Part shown: positions 1-5,990 of the stretch, piece by piece
Layout of the letters: each line of letters starts with the position of its first letter
Position numbering within the stretch: the first letter of the stretch is position 1
Assembly: GCA_017861095.1 (NCBI GenBank)
Contig: JAGFXI010000068.1
Span: 1 to 8,572 of the forward strand
Origin: Deltaproteobacteria bacterium
GTDB lineage: Bacteria > Desulfobacterota > Syntrophobacteria > BM002
Direction of reading: 5' to 3'
DNA length: 8,572 nt
Program-made: the position numbers and the translations under genes
The notes under the pieces: model-generated
Database searches by the model: none
Seen by the model: only the letters and a program-made list of their open reading frames with translations
Told to the model about the DNA's origin: nothing

Positions 1-1155
1 CACCGCTCGGGCGATGGCGTCATTGAGGGTCGCGGTGGTGACGCGGGTGCTGTACTGCGCAAACACTCCGGCCACCGTGGGAAGCAGTCGCCGAACACGG
101 CTCCCGGTCAGCGCCGAGATTTTCACCACCGGGGCATAGGGCATGAACTTCAGGGCGATGTCCAGGGCATCGGCGATCTCCTTCAGCCGACGCGGCTCCT
201 TCTCCACCAGATCCCATTTGTTGAGGGCCACTACCGCCCCTCGCTGCCGCTCGTGGATGTAGCCGGCGATGCGGACGTCCTGGTCGGTGAGCCCCTCGGC
301 GGCATCCACGAGGAGGACCGCAACGTGGCATCGCTCCACGCTCTTCAGCGCCTTAAGGACACTGAACTTCTCCACCTTGTCCGTTGTCTTGCTCCGACGG
401 CGGATTCCGGGTGTATCTACAAGGACGTAGTGCTCCCCGCCGAACCGAACGGCGGCGTCTACAGCGTCCCGCGTCGTGCCCGGCACGTCGCTCACGAGGA
501 CCCGGTCGGTGCCGAGGATGCGGTTCACCAGGGAGGATTTCCCCACGTTGGGCCTCCCGATGATAGCCACCCGGATGCCGGGCGCCGCCTCCTCTTCCTC
601 CGTCGTCGGGGGAAGTATCCCCACCAGGACGTCCATGAAATCGCGGATCCCGTAGCCGTGGGCGGCGGAAATCGGGAACACCCGCTCCACTCCCAGCTGG
701 TAGAACTCGTAGGCGGCCTCTTCCTGACCGGGTCCATCGATCTTGTTCACCGCGTAGAGGACGGGCTTCCCCGACCGGCGAAGCAAATCCACCACCTGGG
801 TATCACCCGGGTGGAATCCCCCCTTGCCATCGGCGAGGAAGATGACCAGATCCGCCTCATCCACCGCAGTCTGCGCCTGCCGCCGAACCAGGGCCTGAAT
901 GCCCCTGGGACTCTCCTGGTCACCCACGTCCAGCCCGCCGGTATCCACGAGGCAGAAGGAGCGTTCGCCCCAGGACGCCGCGGCGATGAGGCGATCGCGG
1001 GTGATGCCAGGAGTGTCGTCCACGATGGCGCGCCGCTCCCGGGTGAGTCGGTTGAACAGGGTCGATTTCCCCACGTTCGCCCGACCCACAATGGCCACGA
1101 TCGGCTTGGCACCCGAGGTACTAGTTATCAGGTTCTCGTTCGAGGGAGACTTCAT
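1..1155 (-). CDS. der: Ribosome-assembly GTPase Der (EngA), C-terminus cut by window edge
   Basis: Der is an essential tandem-domain GTPase that binds the 50S subunit during ribosome maturation. Translating the minus strand from the ATG at 1155 gives 385 uninterrupted codons running off the left edge. G domain 1 has the P-loop GRANVGKST (residues 24-32), DTGG (71-74), NKID (137-140) and SA (163-164). G domain 2 has GRPNVGKSS (200-208), DTPG (247-250), NKWD (312-315) and SA (347-348). An acidic EEEE linker (186-189) joins them. Two consecutive G domains are diagnostic of Der. The family is usually about 440-490 residues, so most of the C-terminal KH-like domain lies outside the window. The first P-loop has Ala where Pro is usual. 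The ATG has only a weak GGA upstream, but no other start precedes the conserved KPIVAIVGR strand. It is co-directional with the kinase gene 265 bp upstream, so it may have its own promoter. Identity is near certain. Confidence 0.96.
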   Translation of the reverse strand, partial: MKSPSNENLITSTSGAKPIVAIVGRANVGKSTLFNRLTRERRAIVDDTPGITRDRLIAAASWGERSFCLVDTGGLDVGDQESPRGIQALVRRQAQTAVDEADLVIFLADGKGGFHPGDTQVVDLLRRSGKPVLYAVNKIDGPGQEEAAYEFYQLGVERVFPISAAHGYGIRDFMDVLVGILPPTTEEEEAAPGIRVAIIGRPNVGKSSLVNRILGTDRVLVSDVPGTTRDAVDAAVRFGGEHYVLVDTPGIRRRSKTTDKVEKFSVLKALKSVERCHVAVLLVDAAEGLTDQDVRIAGYIHERQRGAVVALNKWDLVEKEPRRLKEIADALDIALKFMPYAPVVKISALTGSRVRRLLPTVAGVFAQYSTRVTTATLNDAIARAV

Positions 1156-1420
1156 GCGTCCAATCGTCGCGGCTGGAAGCCGCTCCAACCGAAGACCGCC
1201 GGTGCTGCAGGTAGGGGTGGTATGCGGCCGCATAGCGCATCCGGAGCATCTACCTTCCTTCGCCATCAGGAAGGGCCCCCGGGCTTTCCACCACGACCCC
1301 ACTCAAAAGGCCCGGCCTTGCCCTCCACTATCAACGGCGCGATCACGCCCTGGCGTGACGTCTTTGCAGAGCAGATCATCACTGCCTGCAGCCACGTCTC
1401 TTGCCTTTTCTCCCTACTGC
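1156..1420 (-). other. Hairpin-rich intergenic gap upstream of der
   Basis: This 265-bp gap between the kinase gene and der has no credible coding frame. It holds several short perfect inverted repeats: 1169-1183 (GCGGCT, 3-nt loop, AGCCGC), 1221-1234 (a 14-bp palindrome around a GCGGCCGC core), 1253-1274 (CCTTCC, 10-nt loop, GGAAGG), 1307-1319 (AAGGCC, 1 nt, GGCCTT) and 1343-1358 (TCACGCC, 2 nt, GGCGTGA). The 1169-1183 hairpin ends 14 nt before the der start codon. It could be a structured leader, a terminator region or repeat debris. No convincing -35/-10 pair was identified. Confidence 0.45.
1303..1323 (-). terminator. Possible weak intrinsic terminator after the kinase gene
   Basis: On the minus strand, AAGGCC and GGCCTT flank a single G (1307-1319), so folding would open to a small loop. 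The stem is followed by a short T-run of about four that includes its last two bases. It lies about 100 nt past the kinase stop. The stem is short and the T tract poor, so this is only a candidate. Confidence 0.22.
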
Positions 1421-1448
1421 CTACTGCTTACCGCCTGCTGCCTGCTGC
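1414..1448. repeat. Five tandem degenerate heptamers overlapping the 3' end of the kinase gene
   Basis: On the plus strand the units are CTACTGC (1414-1420), CTACTGC (1421-1427), TTACCGC (1428-1434), CTGCTGC (1435-1441) and CTGCTGC (1442-1448). Period 7 is exact over 35 bp. On the minus strand the array encodes the last residues of the kinase (QQAAGGKQ) and supplies its TAG stop at 1421-1423. Tandem heptamers of this style are known as short tandem repeats in some bacterial genomes; the family here is not identified. Confidence 0.7.
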
Positions 1449-2563
1449 CCTCTCTCCTCCGCCTCTCTCTCCAGTTTCACCGCCACCTCGGCGATTTCCC
1501 CCATCCCGTGGTCCCTAACAAGCCCGCGGAGGAAAGGGTAGTCTTTGCAGGCCGGCCTTCCAACCATCTGCTGGAGTGTCCTATACGCCGGGACCAGGTA
1601 GCGGGCAAAGTGCCGCCTCCCCTTGACCCGCGTCAGGAATGAGTAAGCGGCCACGATCTGAAGGTTGCGGCAAAGGGCGACCTGCTCGTAACCATCGAGG
1701 AAATCCGCGACCGATATTCCGGTAGCGTCGCGGAGCTGCTCCGCGTGCGCCAGGAGCAGCCGCTCGGCAAGAGGCTCAGGAAGCTGCACGTAGGGATCCA
1801 GGAGGAGAGCGGCGAGGTCGTATTGGGAAGGCCCCTTGCGAGAACCCTGGAAGTCTATGACGTAGAGGCGTCCTTCCTTTACCATGAGGTTTCGGGACTG
1901 GAAATCCCGGTGGAGGAAGAAGGAACGTTCCTCAACCCGCGCCGCCCGCTGGGCGAGAAGAGAGAACTCGTCCGCAACATGGTCCCAGGCAATCTTCATA
2001 CCGAGGGCTTCCCGGACGAAGCTCTGGTAGAAGTATCGGAGCTCCCGCTCCATGACGAAATCCGGACTGTAGAGCGGGGTATCGAAACACTGCCCGGTGT
2101 CCAGCCCCTCACTCGCCTGCACCTGGATCCGGATGAGCACGTCGGCGGCTTGCTTATAGAGGCCCTCCACCTGGGAAGCGCGGCCCGGGCGCACTGCATC
2201 TTGGAGATGAATCGAGCCAAGATCCTCGAGGAGCACCAACCCCTCATCTCTCCAGTAGCCGAAGATCTTCGGGACCGGGATCCCGCGTCGCTCCAGATGC
2301 CTCCCCATGTACACGTAGGAGTCATTCTCGTTGGGAGAGCGGTTGTCAGCCGGCGGGCTCCAGAGGAGCACGAAGGTAGTCTCCGAGGTGAAGAGCCGGT
2401 AAAAAGTCCGGTCAGACCCGTCTCCGTGGAGCGGTTCCCAGCGAAAGGGCGGAGAGAGGAAGGTCTCCTTACGAATCAGGTTTTCGGCCCGTTCTCGCAA
2501 CTCACGCCCCAGCCCATTCCTCGGGACCGTTCCCGATTCCACTCTCTTCGTTCCCTCATTCAT
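1421..2563 (-). CDS. AmgK-like aminoglycoside phosphotransferase-family sugar kinase
   Basis: This 380-residue protein belongs to the APH/choline-kinase fold (COG3178-type), which includes AmgK, the anomeric MurNAc/GlcNAc 1-kinase of cell-wall recycling. Visible motifs: GDGSDRTFYR (47-56, nucleotide-loop region), LEDLG (112-116), the catalytic loop HRDFQSRN (218-225, Asp220 the likely base, Asn225 metal-binding), the metal-binding DFQ (237-239) and the downstream GPSQYDLAALL (244-254) typical of AmgK-like proteins. There is no signal peptide or membrane segment, so it is cytoplasmic. Its ATG lies 6 nt after the nucleotidyltransferase stop with no clear SD, which suggests translational coupling. 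AmgK and MurU are likewise partners. Oddities: Gly follows DFQ where an acidic residue is common in AmgK, and the last residues come from a heptamer repeat. Family assignment is firm. MurNAc as substrate is inference; another hexose 1-kinase is possible. Confidence 0.85.
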   Translation of the reverse strand: MNEGTKRVESGTVPRNGLGRELRERAENLIRKETFLSPPFRWEPLHGDGSDRTFYRLFTSETTFVLLWSPPADNRSPNENDSYVYMGRHLERRGIPVPKIFGYWRDEGLVLLEDLGSIHLQDAVRPGRASQVEGLYKQAADVLIRIQVQASEGLDTGQCFDTPLYSPDFVMERELRYFYQSFVREALGMKIAWDHVADEFSLLAQRAARVEERSFFLHRDFQSRNLMVKEGRLYVIDFQGSRKGPSQYDLAALLLDPYVQLPEPLAERLLLAHAEQLRDATGISVADFLDGYEQVALCRNLQIVAAYSFLTRVKGRRHFARYLVPAYRTLQQMVGRPACKDYPFLRGLVRDHGMGEIAEVAVKLEREAEERGQQAAGGKQ

Positions 2564-2569
2564 AGGTGG

Positions 2570-3535
2570 TTATTCGTTCATGTGTCTTTCGGCCACGACG
2601 ACCGCATCCCGCACCGACTCCCGGAGCTCAACGCCATCGCCGATGACGCTGTTTCGCACCAAGCAACCCGGGCCAACCTGCACACGGTCCCACAGGACGC
2701 TTTCCTCGACCGTCGCTCCTTCCGCCACCTCGCAATCGGCGCCGATACAGACTGTGCCGGCGAGCAGTACTCGCTTCCCCATCCGCGCCGAAGGATGGAC
2801 AATCGCCCCAGGCCCGGCCTGGAGCCCGGGAATCGGGGAGTTCCCGAATCGGGAGAATTCCTGGTGAACCGCCAGGTATCGGGGCACCTCACCAAGCTCC
2901 CGCCAGTACTCACCTCGGGCCACGTGAGCCATGACCCTCCTGCCCACGGCGATCAGCCGTTCGTAGGATTGGATGATGGAGGAAGCCCCTTGGGATGGAA
3001 TGACATCGAGAACCTCGGGGCTCACCACCTGGATGCCAGTGAAGGCCAGCGATGCATCCGGCGGCCCATCTTTGAAGCGGACAATCCTGCCGTCAGCTCC
3101 CACCTGCACCTGGTTGAACCGGGGCTCGTCGGTGAGCACCAAGGTCGCGACCGCCTGGTTCTGGAGATGGCCGCGGATAACCCCCTGAAGATCGATGGCG
3201 CTGAGGATGTCGCCGTTCATCACCACGAAGGGGCGATCGTCCCAGAAATCCACCACATTGCGAATGGCCCCACCGGTACCAAGGAGGGCTCGCTCCACTC
3301 GCACCTGAACGGGGATCCCGAGATCATGGGAAGCAAGATAAGATGCCAGGACCTCGTTGAGGTGATGGGCGTTGAGGATCACCGCCTCGGCTCCTGCGCC
3401 CCTCAGATAATCGAGGAGCCAGTGGAGGAGAGGGCGGTTCTGGACAGGCATGAGCACCTTCGGCCTACCCAAGGTAAGCGGTCTCAGCCTTGTGCCCAAT
3501 CCCGCAGCCAGGATCATGGCCTTGAAAGGAATCAT
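2570..3535 (-). CDS. MurU/GMP-pyrophosphorylase-like sugar-1-phosphate nucleotidyltransferase with C-terminal beta-helix
   Basis: This 321-residue enzyme should couple a sugar 1-phosphate to an NTP, releasing pyrophosphate. The N-terminal Rossmann-like domain has the signature LAAGLGTRLRPLT (9-21) followed by RPKVLMP (24-30), LGTGG (85-89), the metal-binding NGD (107-109), FTGIQVVSPEVL and WRELG (211-215). From about residue 241 hexapeptide-like repeats form a left-handed beta-helix (for example VCIGADCEVAEGATV). Pseudomonas MurU is only about 225 residues and lacks this helix; the combined layout resembles mannose-1-phosphate guanylyltransferases. The frame opens with GTG at 3568, but the ATG at 3535 has GGAG at 3542-3545 with a 6-nt spacer and gives the expected short lead-in to LAAG, so it was chosen. 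It is the first gene of a pair with the AmgK-like kinase and is divergent from nagZ. Function as a UDP-MurNAc-forming enzyme is inferred; UDP/GDP-hexose synthesis is the alternative. Confidence 0.85.
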   Translation of the reverse strand: MIPFKAMILAAGLGTRLRPLTLGRPKVLMPVQNRPLLHWLLDYLRGAGAEAVILNAHHLNEVLASYLASHDLGIPVQVRVERALLGTGGAIRNVVDFWDDRPFVVMNGDILSAIDLQGVIRGHLQNQAVATLVLTDEPRFNQVQVGADGRIVRFKDGPPDASLAFTGIQVVSPEVLDVIPSQGASSIIQSYERLIAVGRRVMAHVARGEYWRELGEVPRYLAVHQEFSRFGNSPIPGLQAGPGAIVHPSARMGKRVLLAGTVCIGADCEVAEGATVEESVLWDRVQVGPGCLVRNSVIGDGVELRESVRDAVVVAERHMNE

Positions 3536-3680
3536 CCCCGACTCCGCCGATACCACCCCGGGCACCACATCTACCTAACCCCCATAATGCGGGCTGGACA
3601 AAACCTTGCCCCTGTATCATCATGTTGCGCGTCATATAGCAGATGTCGCCTCTGCTCGCAATCTCCGGGGAACTCGCATT
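3536..3680. promoter_or_regulatory. Shared divergent control region with 9-bp inverted repeat
   Basis: About 145 bp separate the divergent nucleotidyltransferase and nagZ starts, so both promoters must lie here or close by. A perfect 9-bp inverted repeat is present: CCATAATGC at 3582-3590 and GCATTATGG at 3676-3684. The right arm covers the nagZ start codon. A regulator bound there could act on both arms, but chance or a dispersed repeat is also possible, since similar motifs occur at 6408 and 6523. Confidence 0.5.
3573..3601 (-). promoter_or_regulatory. Candidate promoter for the nucleotidyltransferase-kinase pair
   Basis: On the minus strand TTGTCC (3596-3601) is followed after 17 nt by TTAGGT (3573-3578), a fair -35 with a poor -10. 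Position suits transcription of the ATG at 3535 with a leader of about 30 nt. It is weak evidence taken alone. Confidence 0.25.
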
Positions 3681-4721
3681 ATGGAATTGCAGGAAAGGCT
3701 CTCTGAACTGATAATGGTCGGCTTCTTCGGTCAGGAACTGGATGCGGCCCTGGCCGACCATATTTGCACGATCAAGCCATCCGGTCTGATTTTTTTCCGG
3801 AGAAACGTCGCCTCCCCCGAGCAGATCGCCCGGCTCAGTCGAGATCTCCAGCGCCTCGCCCTCGATGAACTGGGGCGCCCGCTTCTTCTCGCCGTCGATC
3901 AGGAGGGAGGAACGGTCGCCCGTCTGAGTCCGCCTTTTTCCCAGCTGCCCGATGCCAAGGTCTTGGGCGCTGAGGGTCCCGAGGCCGTGAGCCGGTGCGC
4001 GCGCCTCTCCGCCCAGGAGATGAGACTCGTGGGGCTGAACCTGAATTTTGCCCCGGTCCTCGACGTGCACCTCCTCGACGGCCCCGGCCTTATGGAGCGC
4101 CGCTCCTTCGGACGAGACCCGGCTCTGGTGGCCGAATGCGGGGTTGCTGCCGTCACGGCCATTCAGCAGGAGGGAGTCATGGCAACCGCCAAGCATTTTC
4201 CTGGTCTTGGCCGAGCCGAAGAGGACCCACACCTGAACCTCCCTGTCGTTCCGGCAACGAGAGAAGAGCTCCTTCACTTAGATCTGGTTCCCTTTCGCGC
4301 CGCTTTCAAGGCCGGGGTCGCCTGTGCCATGACCTCTCACATCCTCTACCCGGCGCTGGATCCCGAGCTCCCGGGGACCCTCTCTCAGGCGATCCTCACT
4401 GGGCTCTTGCGTAACGAACTAGGTTTTGACGGGGTTCTTATCAGCGATGACCTGGACATGGGAGCCGTCACGAGTCGGTATCCCCCGGAGTGGGTCGCTC
4501 TCACCGCGCTCCAGGCGGGTGTTGATCTCCTGCTCGTCTGCAACGACCAAGAGCACATGAACCTGGTCGCGGAGGCCGTCCGCGAGGGGATCTCTCTTGG
4601 TCTCCTAGACTCCGACCAGGTTGCCCGCTCTCTTGCCAGGGTGGAAGGTCTGCGGAGCGGATATCTGCAGAACCCGGAGTTCTCCGACCCCGACGGAGTG
4701 GCGGCGTATTTTGGCCGCTGA
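3681..4721 (+). CDS. nagZ: Beta-N-acetylglucosaminidase NagZ (GH3), cytoplasmic
   Basis: NagZ removes GlcNAc from GlcNAc-1,6-anhydroMurNAc-peptides imported during peptidoglycan turnover. The 346-residue protein matches the usual Gram-negative length of about 340. Motifs in order: DQEGG (73-77), NFAPVLDV (122-129), RSFGRD (141-146), KHFPGLGR (171-178), the loop DPHLNLP (182-188) carrying the Asp/His dyad (D182, H184) that acts as acid/base in NagZ, and SDDLDM (255-260) with the nucleophilic Asp. No signal peptide or lipobox is present, which fits a cytoplasmic recycling enzyme rather than the exported Gram-positive type. The frame extends upstream to a TTG at 3606, but the ATG at 3681 has GGGGA about 9 nt upstream and begins where NagZ homologues begin, so it was chosen. 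It is divergent from the kinase-nucleotidyltransferase pair and is followed 24 nt later by a lipid kinase, probably in the same operon. High confidence. Confidence 0.95.
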   Translation: MELQERLSELIMVGFFGQELDAALADHICTIKPSGLIFFRRNVASPEQIARLSRDLQRLALDELGRPLLLAVDQEGGTVARLSPPFSQLPDAKVLGAEGPEAVSRCARLSAQEMRLVGLNLNFAPVLDVHLLDGPGLMERRSFGRDPALVAECGVAAVTAIQQEGVMATAKHFPGLGRAEEDPHLNLPVVPATREELLHLDLVPFRAAFKAGVACAMTSHILYPALDPELPGTLSQAILTGLLRNELGFDGVLISDDLDMGAVTSRYPPEWVALTALQAGVDLLLVCNDQEHMNLVAEAVREGISLGLLDSDQVARSLARVEGLRSGYLQNPEFSDPDGVAAYFGR

Positions 4722-4733
4722 ATGATGAGGTGT

Positions 4734-4739
4734 GAGGAG
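4734..4739 (+). promoter_or_regulatory. Shine-Dalgarno that fixes the lipid kinase start
   Basis: GAGGAG lies 6 nt before the ATG at 4746. Earlier in-frame ATGs at 4722, 4725 and 4740 are upstream of this site or abut it, so they cannot use it. Confidence 0.8.
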
Positions 4740-4745
4740 ATGGAA

Positions 4746-5708
4746 ATGCTCACGGCTCGCCCTCGTCCTTACGCCGTGGTGAATCCTCGAGCCGCTCTCG
4801 GGAAGAGCCGCCGACTTTGGCCTGCACTCTACCTAGAGCTTAGCCGCACCCTCGGCGTGTTTCCCTGGGACTGGACGGAGAGGCCGTTGCATGCCTCGAC
4901 TTTGGTTCGAAATGCTCTCGGGGAGGGGTGCGACCTGATCATCAGCGTGGGCGGCGACGGCACGCTGAACGAGGTCGTGAACGGCTTCTTCGACCAACAG
5001 ACGAGCCTATCTCGCCAGGCCGCTCTTGCCGTCATTCCTTGCGGCTCCGGCGGGGACTTTCGCCGCTCCCTGGGCTTTGATGGAAGCGTTCGCTCCGCCC
5101 TCGCCGCCGTTCTTGCCAGCGACTCTCGCGAAGTGGACGTGGGCCGTCTCTCCTATCGCTCCTTTTCCGGCGAGCCGGCTGACCGTTTCTTCATCAACAT
5201 CGCCAGTCTGGGTCTTTCCGCCCGAGTAGCCCACCTGGTGTGCCGACAACCCTCGTACTTGGGCGGCTCCGGGCGGTTCTTTCTCGCTACCCTCCAGGCG
5301 CTCCTGAGCCACAGGAACCAGCACGTGAATCTCGAGGTGGACGGTGAGCCCTTGCCGCCCCAGATCCTCAACACGGCCGCGGTTGCCAACGGCCGTTTTT
5401 TTGGCGGCGGGATGCAGATAGCGCCCCGCGCCCTGATCGACGACGGCCTTTTGGATCTGGTCGTGCTCGGCGCGGTCGGCCTTCGGGATTTTTTCCTCTG
5501 GGGCCCACGATTATACCAGGGAAGACACCTGAGCCATCCCTGCATCCACTGTCGCAAGGTGGCCACCGTCTCGGCCACCGGTGCCGTTTCGGTCATGGTG
5601 GAGGTGGACGGCGAGCCCATCGGCACGCTGCCGACCACCTTCAGTCTCCTTCCCCGGGCTCTGCGGCTGCGGGTCAACCCTGGTGCACCCGGCCTGGTAA
5701 GTCACTGA
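4746..5708 (+). CDS. Diacylglycerol/lipid kinase family protein (YegS/BmrU/DgkB type)
   Basis: This 320-residue lipid kinase family member (DAGK catalytic domain, COG1597) would phosphorylate a lipid such as diacylglycerol at the inner membrane face using ATP. Seen: AVVNPRAALGK near the start, the nucleotide-binding GGDGTLNEVVNG (69-80), PCGSGGDFRR (98-107), NGRFFGGGMQIAP (215-227), DDGLLDLV (232-239) and the C-terminal EVDGE (286-290) with LP shortly after. The family usually reads PxGTGNDF where this reads PCGSGGDF; Gly in place of Asn is a subfamily variant or a lineage trait. No transmembrane helix is evident. The ATG at 4746 is preferred over 4722 because GAGGAG at 4734-4739 has a 6-nt spacer to it. 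It lies 24 nt after nagZ on the same strand, so the two are likely co-transcribed. The exact lipid substrate cannot be told. Confidence 0.88.
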   Translation: MLTARPRPYAVVNPRAALGKSRRLWPALYLELSRTLGVFPWDWTERPLHASTLVRNALGEGCDLIISVGGDGTLNEVVNGFFDQQTSLSRQAALAVIPCGSGGDFRRSLGFDGSVRSALAAVLASDSREVDVGRLSYRSFSGEPADRFFINIASLGLSARVAHLVCRQPSYLGGSGRFFLATLQALLSHRNQHVNLEVDGEPLPPQILNTAAVANGRFFGGGMQIAPRALIDDGLLDLVVLGAVGLRDFFLWGPRLYQGRHLSHPCIHCRKVATVSATGAVSVMVEVDGEPIGTLPTTFSLLPRALRLRVNPGAPGLVSH

Positions 5709-5746
5709 AATCTCATCAAGTGCGCTCTCTCATCGCAGCTGCCCTT

Positions 5747-5766
5747 CGGCGCAACTCAGGGCGCCG
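5747..5766 (+). terminator. Candidate hairpin terminator after the lipid kinase
   Basis: CGGCGC (5747-5752) and GCGCCG (5761-5766) flank an 8-nt loop, 39 nt after the stop codon. All six pairs are G-C. The following CTTGTCC is not a real T-run, so it may be a processing stem or part of the repeat debris rather than an intrinsic terminator. Confidence 0.3.
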
Positions 5767-5822
5767 CTTGTCCCGAGCTTGTCGCAAGGAGCCTGGCGAG
5801 GGAGAAGCCGCTCCCACAGGGT
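5766..5822. repeat. REP-like intergenic repeat relic
   Basis: On the minus strand CTGTGGGAGCGGCTTC (about 5806-5821) resembles the head of REP elements known from Pseudomonas and relatives, and GGGAG/CTCCC form a stem (5800-5804 with 5811-5815). Next to it, GTCCCGAGCTTGTCGCAAGG (about 5770-5789, plus) resembles another widespread palindromic intergenic repeat. GCTTGTC occurs twice, at 5766 and 5777. Resemblance is by eye and from memory only. Confidence 0.4.
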
Positions 5823-5907
5823 TCTCCCCAGCGTCGGAGGCAGGGTGGTCTCCGAGACACGGCACCTGACAGACTGGATCTCACCCTGGTCTTGGCCACC
5901 TCGTCTG

Positions 5908-5916
5908 TGGTATATG
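5908..5916 (+). promoter_or_regulatory. Candidate extended -10 promoter of ssb
   Basis: TGGTATATG contains a TGn extension followed by TATATG, four of six matches to the -10 consensus, about 75 nt before the ssb start. No good -35 is seen at 16-18 nt upstream, which extended -10 promoters can tolerate. Confidence 0.35.
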
Positions 5917-5978
5917 GAGAACAACCACGCCGCACTGTATTGGAGACACGAACCAACGGGGGAGAACACGAGAGTTCC

Positions 5979-5984
5979 AGGAGG
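5979..5984 (+). promoter_or_regulatory. Consensus Shine-Dalgarno fixing the ssb start
   Basis: AGGAGG with a 6-nt spacer to the ATG at 5991. The same frame is open to an ATG at 5892, but the 33 extra residues have no SSB character and would precede this near-ideal site. Confidence 0.9.
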
Positions 5985-5990
5985 AATATC

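Larger units (their letters stand above)
5709..5990. other. Intergenic gap upstream of ssb with REP-like debris
   Basis: No credible gene lies in these 282 bp. It contains a strong hairpin at 5747-5766, a degenerate palindromic stretch at about 5766-5822 resembling REP-type intergenic repeats, a TCGGAG/CTCCGA inverted repeat at 5834-5855, a candidate extended -10 at 5908-5916 and the ssb Shine-Dalgarno at its end. Confidence 0.6.

Noticed and set aside
253..1518. A 421-codon open frame on the plus strand
   Set aside because: It is antisense to der, which has all G motifs of both GTPase domains, and the predicted protein is low-complexity with no motif.
3606..3680. TTG-initiated N-terminal extension of nagZ
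   Set aside because: The 25 extra residues do not look like NagZ or a signal peptide, and the ATG at 3681 with a purine-rich site fits family length.
1745..3706. A 653-codon open frame on the plus strand
   Set aside because: It lies antisense to the kinase and nucleotidyltransferase, whose motifs are unmistakable. Its translation has no recognisable domain, and high GC makes long antisense frames common.
3787..3800. T-run in nagZ as a terminator
   Set aside because: It is inside the coding region, with no preceding stable GC hairpin.
3465..4277. A 270-codon minus-strand frame opposite nagZ
   Set aside because: It overlaps the nagZ coding region and both divergent promoters, and shows no family features.
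5892..5990. 33-residue N-terminal extension of SSB
   Set aside because: AGGAGG with ideal spacing precedes the ATG at 5991, and SSB proteins begin at this point.
5709..5990. A tRNA or small RNA gene before ssb
   Set aside because: No cloverleaf, TTCRA arm or T-run terminated RNA could be built; the stems look like separate repeat palindromes.
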